DNA of 24,422 nt from Pseudomonadota bacterium (lineage in GTDB: Bacteria > Pseudomonadota > Alphaproteobacteria > Rhizobiales > Rhizobiaceae). Positions within the stretch are counted from its first letter, which is position 1, and the number at the start of each line of letters is the position of its first letter. The DNA is taken from positions 1-24,422 of the forward strand of contig JAEWOP010000060.1 in the NCBI GenBank assembly GCA_023399635.1, given 5' to 3'. This document shows positions 7,030 through 13,267 of this stretch, in pieces. The translations under genes were made by a program, and so were the position numbers. The notes beneath the pieces were generated by a model that made no database searches, had not been told where the DNA came from, and worked only from the letters and a program-made list of their open reading frames with translations.

Positions 7030-9384
7030 TCACAAGCGAAGTTTGGCCTGAGCTCGCTGTTCGTCGAACAGGAGGTCTTCAGCAGGCCGGGGACGTGCAA
7101 GAAGATTGCCTTGGACCTGTGTACAGCCTACTGCCTGGAGGCTCCTCAGTTGCTCCTCGTTCTCCACGCCTTCCGCAGTTGTGATCATTCCCAGCTTGTT
7201 GCTGAGCTGGACGATCATTTCAATCACGGACAACGCGCTGGCGCGTGTGGACATATCCGTGACAAAACCGCGATCGATCTTGATCTTGTCGAAGGGGAAC
7301 GTGGTCAGGTAGCTCAGCGAAGAGTACCCCGTGCCGAAATCATCAAGGGCGATACGAACCCCGAGTTGCCGCAATTGGTGCAGGGTAGATAGTGTGGCAG
7401 CGGTAGCTTCCAGCAGGACCGACTCGGTGATCTCAAGTTCCAGACGATGCGGAGACAGGCCGGTGTCCGATAACGCCCGGAAGACGCTTTGAACGATGTT
7501 GCCTGAGCGAAACTGCATCGGCGAGAAATTCACGGCTATCGTCAGATCTGAAGGCCAGTTTCCTGCCTCTCGACATGCTTTTCGCAGAACCCAATCGCCG
7601 ATTTCGTCAATCAACCCCAGACTTTCGGCGACGGGAATGAATTCTGCCGGCGAGACGAATTCGCGCCCCTGGCGCCTCCAGCGGACCAAGGCTTCAAAGC
7701 CTCGGATCTGGCGTGACTGTGTGTCGTGCAGAGACTGGTAATAGACATCCAGATGGTCACGAGACAATGCTTCACGAAGGTCAGATTCAATGGCTTTTCG
7801 GGCGAGAAGCCGTTGTTCCATGTCTTGTGAGAAGTGGGTGATGCGGTCTTTGCCGTCAGCCTTGGACTGGTACATTGCCAGGTCCGCATGTTTCAGCATC
7901 TCATCGGGAGTGCAATGCGGCCCCTTATAGCCTGCGATCCCGATACTGGCGCTTACCAGGACCTTGCGCCCATCCAGATGAAACGGCTCCGAGATGGAGG
8001 CTTGGATGTTTCTGGCCACCTCGGTGGCTTGCTCCGGCGTAGAACCCGACGGCAGCAAGACCGCGAACTCGTCGCCTCCCAAGCGGCCAACGAGCCTGTC
8101 TTCACCGACGCAAGAACGCAGCCGCTTCGCGACCTCCTTCAGCATCTGGTCGCCGATATCGTGGCCGAGCGTGTCGTTGACTTCTTTGAAGCCGTCGAGA
8201 TCGAGCAGGAGGATGTCGACACTATCTCGAGACAGAGGCGCTGCACATCTGTCCATCAGCTTCTTGCGGACAAGGACGCGGTTCGGCAGGTCGGTCAGGG
8301 CATCATGATGTGCCATATGGAAGATACGTGCTTCCGCCTGTCTCCGCTCGCTTACGTCCTCGTAGGTGGCGAGCCACCCACCATCGGCGATCGGTTCATG
8401 AGAAACGGCGAAGGCTCTTTCATCGGGAAGGTCGAGCGTAAAGCTACCCTTCCTTCTGCCTTCGATCAGGCGCGCCTGCTCCCTCAGGATCGGCTCCAGA
8501 ACAGAGGGCTGAGACCCCTGACGGGCCGATGCGATAGCATCTTGCAAGGATTTCCCGGCCAGTTCATGCGGCGCTGCGCCCAGCAGGCCTGCAAACTTTT
8601 CGTTGAACACAATCAGACGACCGCTTGCGTCGCAGGTGCACAAGGCCTGGGACATGCTGTTGAGCGCCGCATCGAACCGCTGGTTCTGCAATATCAGGTT
8701 TCGATGGGCATCTTCCAGTTTGCCCGCTGTTGTTTGCAGGACCTCATGTGCCTCACGCACATGCTTGTTCTGCCGCCACAGGAGCAGGATCAAAAGGATG
8801 CCGCAAACAATGAGACCGGATGTGAGCCCGGACAAGACAAGGTGGAGCCTCGCAAGTTCGCGGCGATCCTTGCCAGCCAGTTCTCCACCATAGGCAGCTG
8901 CCCGGGAAGTCAGCCCGGTCATCTCGGCATTGAGTGGTGCCAGTGCTTGAAGCGCGCTCGTGATATCCAGCGAGGCGCCGTCCCTGCTGATCATCTGATC
9001 CACTGACTCCAGGCCGGCACGGAGCATTCGGATCGTCTCCTCGTTGCGAGGATCGTGCCGTATGAACTGCCTGAGGCTTCTGCCCTGTCCGAATTCCGCC
9101 CTTGTCCCGGCCTCGAAGATATCCAGCCGGCTGAACATGATATCGAGCCGCAACTGGACGTCTTCGAACGTGATGTCGCTTCGAGCAAGGCCATAGGATG
9201 CCAAGATCCGTTCCAGCTCCAGGAACTCAGCCGCAGCTTGGCTCACGGTCCAGGCTGCATTGTAGCGAGAGATCTTCTGCAGGGCAGCTTGCCGCTGAAA
9301 AATGGCGACCGAGGTGAAACCGGCCGCCAACATCAAGAGAAAGGCTACAGCAGCGAGTACCCTTTGGAGAACCTTAGGGGGCAT
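7030..9384 (-). CDS. dcpA: DcpA-like membrane PAS-GGDEF-EAL cyclic-di-GMP enzyme
   Basis: The protein (784 residues) is predicted both to make and to degrade cyclic di-GMP. Order of parts: membrane segment (about 8-30), a helical periplasmic domain (about 31-180), a second membrane segment (about 182-203), a short coiled coil, a PAS domain (about 235-345), GGDEF (about 355-515) with the intact signature GGDEF at 436-440, and EAL (about 530-775). The EAL domain keeps EALVRW at 564-569, NFSPMQF at 619-625, EITE at 651-654, DDFGTG at 681-686 and AEGVE at 737-741, so both activities look possible. The ATG is 20 bases after the stop of the SUOX-fold gene upstream, which indicates an operon. That pairing is the arrangement of pruR-dcpA in Agrobacterium tumefaciens, where a pterin-binding periplasmic PruR sets the balance of DcpA activities and thereby surface attachment. 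The orthology is inferred from gene order and domain plan. Confidence 0.85.
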   Translation of the reverse strand: MPPKVLQRVLAAVAFLLMLAAGFTSVAIFQRQAALQKISRYNAAWTVSQAAAEFLELERILASYGLARSDITFEDVQLRLDIMFSRLDIFEAGTRAEFGQGRSLRQFIRHDPRNEETIRMLRAGLESVDQMISRDGASLDITSALQALAPLNAEMTGLTSRAAAYGGELAGKDRRELARLHLVLSGLTSGLIVCGILLILLLWRQNKHVREAHEVLQTTAGKLEDAHRNLILQNQRFDAALNSMSQALCTCDASGRLIVFNEKFAGLLGAAPHELAGKSLQDAIASARQGSQPSVLEPILREQARLIEGRRKGSFTLDLPDERAFAVSHEPIADGGWLATYEDVSERRQAEARIFHMAHHDALTDLPNRVLVRKKLMDRCAAPLSRDSVDILLLDLDGFKEVNDTLGHDIGDQMLKEVAKRLRSCVGEDRLVGRLGGDEFAVLLPSGSTPEQATEVARNIQASISEPFHLDGRKVLVSASIGIAGYKGPHCTPDEMLKHADLAMYQSKADGKDRITHFSQDMEQRLLARKAIESDLREALSRDHLDVYYQSLHDTQSRQIRGFEALVRWRRQGREFVSPAEFIPVAESLGLIDEIGDWVLRKACREAGNWPSDLTIAVNFSPMQFRSGNIVQSVFRALSDTGLSPHRLELEITESVLLEATAATLSTLHQLRQLGVRIALDDFGTGYSSLSYLTTFPFDKIKIDRGFVTDMSTRASALSVIEMIVQLSNKLGMITTAEGVENEEQLRSLQAVGCTQVQGNLLARPRPAEDLLFDEQRAQAKLRL

Positions 9385-9404
9385 TGTTCTTTTTCCCGTA
9401 CAGT

Positions 9405-9917
9405 TTACTCGACCGCCAGTTTGGCGACCTGCCAGGCCGCCCGTCCAAAATATACTTGCGTCTGCAGAGAGGGATCGCTGTCGAAGGGATAGATGATGAA
9501 GAGTGGCCCCTTGTCGCGAACCGACATGTACTCCCCGTCACGCTTCAGGGCGAGAATGACCCGGTACTTCCTGAAATCCTCTAGCGGGATCGTGGTGACG
9601 TAGTTGTTCAGCGCCGTGGCAGTGACTTCCTGACCTTCCGCTCCGACCAAGTCCATCAACTTGTCCAGGCGCACTCCGGAAAACTCCGTCTCACCGTCGA
9701 ACCACGGAGTTTTTGTGACGACAGTCTCTGTGCCCTGCGCTTCCAGCATCTCGCGGTCGAAAACCGCCTCCGACCCCATGTTCGTCCGTTTGATCGCGCC
9801 CGAGATCGTCAGGATCGGCTTTCCCTGTGGCGGTTCGAGATCCGCGGCGGACACGGATGCCAATGAAACCAGAACAGCAAACGATGCGACCAATCCATGG
9901 AAAATCAAACTACGCAT
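9405..9917 (-). CDS. pruR: PruR-like periplasmic SUOX-fold (pterin-binding) protein
   Basis: The 170-residue product starts with a signal peptide (hydrophobic stretch about 8-22, probable cut near Ala24-Ala25). The remainder resembles a small oxidoreductase molybdopterin-binding (SUOX) domain, with SGVRLDKLMDLVGAEG, ALNNYVTTIPLEDF and RDKGPLFIIYPFDSD blocks. There is no cysteine in the whole protein, so the thiol that holds molybdenum in sulfite-oxidase enzymes is absent; a binding or sensing role is more likely than catalysis. A TAGGG ribosome-site-like element lies 7 bases before the ATG. The gene precedes the PAS-GGDEF-EAL gene by 20 bases, matching PruR-DcpA of Agrobacterium, in which PruR binds a pterin and controls DcpA from the periplasm. 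Two inverted repeats upstream may regulate it. The fold call is by eye. Confidence 0.8.
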   Translation of the reverse strand: MRSLIFHGLVASFAVLVSLASVSAADLEPPQGKPILTISGAIKRTNMGSEAVFDREMLEAQGTETVVTKTPWFDGETEFSGVRLDKLMDLVGAEGQEVTATALNNYVTTIPLEDFRKYRVILALKRDGEYMSVRDKGPLFIIYPFDSDPSLQTQVYFGRAAWQVAKLAVE

Positions 9918-9973
9918 GCCGAAACCCTACATGAACCCGCTAGCCGGACCTAGATTGTTTCAGCAACACCTTA

Positions 9974-9998
9974 AACAAACAGATAATGAAGGTTTGTT
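9974..9998. promoter_or_regulatory. Inverted repeat upstream of the pruR-dcpA unit
   Basis: AACAAAC (9974-9980) and GTTTGTT (9992-9998) form a perfect 7-base inverted repeat with an 11-base AT-rich spacer. It lies 57-81 bases before the pruR start codon, a usual place for an operator. The binding protein is unknown. Confidence 0.4.
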
Positions 9999-10080
9999 CC
10001 GAGCATACCTGGATCGAAAATGAAGATTGTGGTTAGCGCGGAGTGAGGTCGGATGGCGGTTACCCATTATCGGGCCGTTC

Positions 10081-10097
10081 CGCTTTGCAGCAAAGCG
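10081..10097. promoter_or_regulatory. 17-bp palindrome between phaG and pruR
   Basis: CGCTTTGC-A-GCAAAGCG is a perfect 8-base inverted repeat around one base. It is downstream of phaG and about 165 bases upstream of pruR. No T-run follows on the minus strand, so an operator is more likely than a terminator. Function is unknown. Confidence 0.4.
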
Positions 10098-10174
10098 CGA
10101 AGGACAGGGCATCCTCCCTTGATCACCTGAGCTGTTGCAGAGGCTAGCGGCTTCGGCCGGGGGCCCTCCTGCAC

Positions 10175-10549
10175 TCAGACATCTTCAGCGACATCCTGAA
10201 CACTGGGTTTTGCAGGAACATCCGTGTTGTTCTCAAATCGATCACGGTGGAGCGCCGCGCGCGCCAGCAGCATGAAGGTAACTGGCGTGGTGATGGTGAT
10301 GAAGATGCCTATCAGGATCTCATGAGCGACGAGACGGCCTCCTGAAATGCTGAAGAACAGTATCGACGCGGTCATGACACCGCCGGTGCCCCAACTGGTG
10401 GACAGGGTCGGTGGATGAAGCCGCTCGTAGAAGTTGGGAAGCCTGAGAAACCCGATTGCTCCTATGAGCGCCAGTGCCGCTCCAAGAAGGAGGAAGAACG
10501 CGATGGCGATCGCGGCCCAGAGCGGAATGTCTGCAGCAGAATAGATCAT
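10175..10549 (-). CDS. phaG: Monovalent cation/proton antiporter subunit G (PhaG/MrpG)
   Basis: This is the last and smallest-class subunit of the Mrp-type antiporter complex in the inner membrane. The 124-residue product has three predicted membrane helices and the family block LIGAIGFLRLPNFYERLHPPTLSTSWG at about residues 28-54 (only its character is given: Gly-rich with an RLPNFYERLH core). The ATG overlaps the stop of phaF by 4 bases, indicating translational coupling. The C-terminal tail after about residue 100 is polar. In S. meliloti the Pha complex exports potassium and supports growth at high pH; the ion used here cannot be told from sequence. Confidence 0.93.
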   Translation of the reverse strand: MIYSAADIPLWAAIAIAFFLLLGAALALIGAIGFLRLPNFYERLHPPTLSTSWGTGGVMTASILFFSISGGRLVAHEILIGIFITITTPVTFMLLARAALHRDRFENNTDVPAKPSVQDVAEDV

Positions 10550-10827
10550 TCGATCACCTCACCGCGCATCAGGAATTTGGCAAGCGAGACGGTTGTCACG
10601 AACCCGAGCAGGCCAATCACCAGTGAGGCTTCGAAGTAAATGGTCTTTCCGGTTCCAATGCCAAAGGTCACCAACAGGAGCATCGCTTTCACGTAGAGGG
10701 CGTCCAAGCCGATGATCCGGTCCTGGGCACGGGGGCCATGGAACATCCGGATGGAGGCGATCACCATCGCGATGGTCAACATGAACTGGGCTGCGCTGAC
10801 AGCGGTGAAAATGATGATCGCACTCAT
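10546..10827 (-). CDS. phaF: Monovalent cation/proton antiporter subunit F (PhaF/MrpF)
   Basis: The 93-residue protein has three membrane helices and the family block RMFHGPRAQDRIIGLDAL at about residues 27-44, typical of MrpF/MnhF. It is an integral inner-membrane subunit of the antiporter. Its start overlaps the phaE stop by 4 bases and its stop overlaps the phaG start by 4 bases, so all three are coupled in translation. Length agrees with the usual size of the family. Nothing odd was seen. Confidence 0.93.
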   Translation of the reverse strand: MSAIIIFTAVSAAQFMLTIAMVIASIRMFHGPRAQDRIIGLDALYVKAMLLLVTFGIGTGKTIYFEASLVIGLLGFVTTVSLAKFLMRGEVIE

Positions 10828-11300
10828 AAGAAGATCTCCATCAGCAGCTTTTCATAGCGACCCTTGATCAGGGCAGTCCACTCATCCTCATTGGACAGAT
10901 CGAAGACATGAATGAGAACGGACCGTTGGTGAGAATCATATTCCAGCCACGCGGAGCCGGGGGTGCCGGTAATGATCACAGCAAGAATAGCCAGTGCCGT
11001 CGGGTCGTCGATCTCCAGCGGAAGGTTGATGAAAGAGGAGTGGCGGCCGCTGCCACGGCCCCTAAGGATGACCCAAGCCACGGCGAGATTGGACCGCACG
11101 ATGTCGGCCATCACGATCGCGATCAGCTTGGGGATGAGATACCACTTGCCGAGCCGGGGCTTGCTTGGGCGCAAAGTGGCCATGGCCCAGGAAGCGAAGA
11201 CGGCGACAATGCTGCCCAACACCAGATGTCCGATCGTGAACTGGTTGAGCAACAGCCACATGATCAGCAGCGAAATGGTCAGAAGTGGATAAGGAAACAT
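10824..11300 (-). CDS. phaE: Monovalent cation/proton antiporter subunit E (PhaE/MrpE)
   Basis: The product has 158 residues, with two closely spaced hydrophobic segments at the N-terminus (about 4-20 and 23-42), a further one near 55-80, and a cytoplasmic C-terminal domain. The family block SNLAVAWVIL at about 69-78 and ITGTPGSAWLEYD at about 110-122 identify MrpE. It starts 3 bases after the phaD stop and overlaps phaF by 4 bases. Like the other subunits it is expected in the inner membrane and to be needed for assembly or stability of the complex. Confidence 0.93.
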   Translation of the reverse strand: MFPYPLLTISLLIMWLLLNQFTIGHLVLGSIVAVFASWAMATLRPSKPRLGKWYLIPKLIAIVMADIVRSNLAVAWVILRGRGSGRHSSFINLPLEIDDPTALAILAVIITGTPGSAWLEYDSHQRSVLIHVFDLSNEDEWTALIKGRYEKLLMEIFL

Positions 11301-11303
11301 CGC

Positions 11304-12929
11304 CTACTCCTCTTCCACCGTCTTGTTGAGCTCCCTCCACAACGGCTGAGGCGTCTCGCCTGTTACGTTCTCGAGATAGGTGACGGGCCTGCTCACGGAG
11401 TTCACGGCGGCCTCCATGAAGGCCAGAGCCGGACCTGCATTCACCGTAAGCGTGGCGAGCATGGCCAACAACAGCATGATCGGCACGACCTCGACAACCA
11501 GGACACGTGGTATCGTGATCTCAAGAGAGCTCCAGAAGGTGCGGATGCCGGCGCGGGTCAACGCGATCAATGTTGACAACCCAGCCAGAATGATAAGGGC
11601 AGCGACCGCGAGCGCCTCACCCGTTGGTGGGAGGCCGATTGATCCTACACCGATCAGAGCGGAAAGCATGCCCAGTTTTGCCACGAAGCCGGAGAGAGGC
11701 GGAAGCCCGGCGAGCAAGATCGTACAGGCCGCAAAGCAGATGCCAAGCATTGCCAGTGTCGCCGGCATCGTCACGCCGTCGAGCTCTTCGGGCTCATCCT
11801 CATCGGCATCACCATAGGCTTCCATGGTAACGGCCAGAACGCCCGCGCCGGCGACCTGACAACGTTCGACCAACTCAACCAGAAGAAAGAAGGCTCCGAG
11901 CGTCAAAGTGGAACTGACGAGATAAAGGAGAGCACCCGAGGTCGCTGCCGGATCATTCAGACCGATCACGGCAAGAAGCGTTCCGGAGGACACGAGGACG
12001 GAATAGGCTCCGATCCGCGCCAGCGCCTGGGAGGCGAGGACGCCGATGAAGCCGAAGGTCAGCGTCGCCATTCCGCCGTAAAGGAGCAGGTTCGACCCGA
12101 ACCCCGCGGAGGGACCATCTGAAAACAGCAGCATGGTCAGGCGTAGGATGATGTAGATGCCGACCTTGCTCATCAAGGAGAAGATCGCGGCGACCGGAGC
12201 GGTCGCAACGCTATAGGCGCTGGGCAGCCAGAAGCAGAGAGGCCACATGCCCGCCTTGACCAGGAAAGCTACTCCGAGAACTGCCGCACCTGCTTCCATC
12301 AACATCCGCCGATCGGACTCGATCGTCGGAATACGGGCGGCCAGATCCGCCATATTCAATGTTCCAGCGGTGCCGTAAATCAGGCTCACGCCGATCAGGA
12401 AGAGCAAAGCGGCAGCGAGGTTCACGGCAATGTAATGGAGGCCGGCTTTCACACGCAGCGCGCCGGATCCATGCAGCAGAAGGCCATAGGAGGCAGCGAG
12501 CATGACCTCGAAGAAGACAAAGAGATTGAAGAGATCGCCGGTCAGAAACGCGCCGTTCAGCCCCATCAGAAGGAACTGATAGAGGCTGTGGAAGTGGGAG
12601 CCTGCTGAATGCCACCGCGCCAGGGAGAAGATCAGAACCGATACCGAGAGAACGGCGGCCAGGGCCACCATCAAAGATGACAACCGATCAAGCACAAGGA
12701 CAATGCCGAAGGGCGACGCCCAGTTGCCCAGGAGATAGACGCCGCTGAACTGGCCCTGGCTTGCGGTAACTCCCACCAACAGCAACGAGACAAAGACCAG
12801 AGCGACGCAACTCGCCAAGCTGATCATCGATTTTGCAACACGCTGACGTTCCGCCAGAAACAGCAGTGCAGCGCCCGACAGGAGCGGCAGGAGGATGGGC
12901 AGGATGATGAGGTGCTGCGTCCACTGCAT
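11304..12929 (-). CDS. phaD: Monovalent cation/proton antiporter subunit D (PhaD/MrpD, NuoN/NuoM-like)
   Basis: This 541-residue polytopic membrane protein belongs to the proton-pumping subunit family shared with respiratory complex I (NuoL/M/N). It has many predicted helices and the conserved features FFEVMLAASYGLL (about 137-149, with the membrane Glu) and VKAGMWPLCFWLPSAYS (about 222-238, with the membrane Lys). A cytoplasmic acidic loop rich in Asp and Glu lies near residues 372-382. The ATG overlaps the phaC stop by one base (TGATG), so translation is probably coupled. The C-terminal tail of about 40 residues is polar. Length is slightly above the usual of about 500. Confidence 0.95.
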   Translation of the reverse strand: MQWTQHLIILPILLPLLSGAALLFLAERQRVAKSMISLASCVALVFVSLLLVGVTASQGQFSGVYLLGNWASPFGIVLVLDRLSSLMVALAAVLSVSVLIFSLARWHSAGSHFHSLYQFLLMGLNGAFLTGDLFNLFVFFEVMLAASYGLLLHGSGALRVKAGLHYIAVNLAAALLFLIGVSLIYGTAGTLNMADLAARIPTIESDRRMLMEAGAAVLGVAFLVKAGMWPLCFWLPSAYSVATAPVAAIFSLMSKVGIYIILRLTMLLFSDGPSAGFGSNLLLYGGMATLTFGFIGVLASQALARIGAYSVLVSSGTLLAVIGLNDPAATSGALLYLVSSTLTLGAFFLLVELVERCQVAGAGVLAVTMEAYGDADEDEPEELDGVTMPATLAMLGICFAACTILLAGLPPLSGFVAKLGMLSALIGVGSIGLPPTGEALAVAALIILAGLSTLIALTRAGIRTFWSSLEITIPRVLVVEVVPIMLLLAMLATLTVNAGPALAFMEAAVNSVSRPVTYLENVTGETPQPLWRELNKTVEEE

Positions 12930-13267
12930 CAGCGCGAATCCTGGCGTCCATCCACGTGGTCACTGCCGGTCAAGCCCCGCGACGCCAAGAGAACCACAAG
13001 AAAGAGCGCGGTTGTGGCAAAACCGATGACGATTGCTGTGAGGACCAGGGCTTGTGGAACAGGATCACTGATATTGGCAACAGTCACGCCCTCCAGAAGG
13101 AGCGGCGGCTCATCCGATTTCACGCCTCCAACGCCAAAGATGAAGAGATTGACCGCGTAGGAGAGCAGGGACAGGCCAATGATGACCTGATAGGTGCGTG
13201 GACGAAGCAGCAGCCAGACGCCGCATCCGGTCATGATGCCGATCGCAATGGACAAGACAAGTTCCAT
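12929..13267 (-). CDS. phaC: Monovalent cation/proton antiporter subunit C (PhaC/MrpC, NuoK-like)
   Basis: The product is 112 residues with three membrane helices and similarity in plan to NuoK of complex I. The blocks YQVIIGLSLLSYAVNLFIF (about 26-44) and DPVPQALVLTAIVIGFATTA (about 68-87) are typical of MrpC/MnhC. A strong AGGAGG ribosome site stands 7 bases before the ATG, and the start codon overlaps the phaAB stop by one base. The stop in turn overlaps the phaD start by one base. The name phaC here is the antiporter gene, not polyhydroxyalkanoate synthase. Confidence 0.94.
   Translation of the reverse strand: MELVLSIAIGIMTGCGVWLLLRPRTYQVIIGLSLLSYAVNLFIFGVGGVKSDEPPLLLEGVTVANISDPVPQALVLTAIVIGFATTALFLVVLLASRGLTGSDHVDGRQDSR

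Noticed and set aside
7834..9006. 390-codon plus-strand open frame opposite the GGDEF-EAL gene
   Set aside because: No domain or signal is visible, and the minus strand codes for intact PAS, GGDEF and EAL motifs over the same bases.
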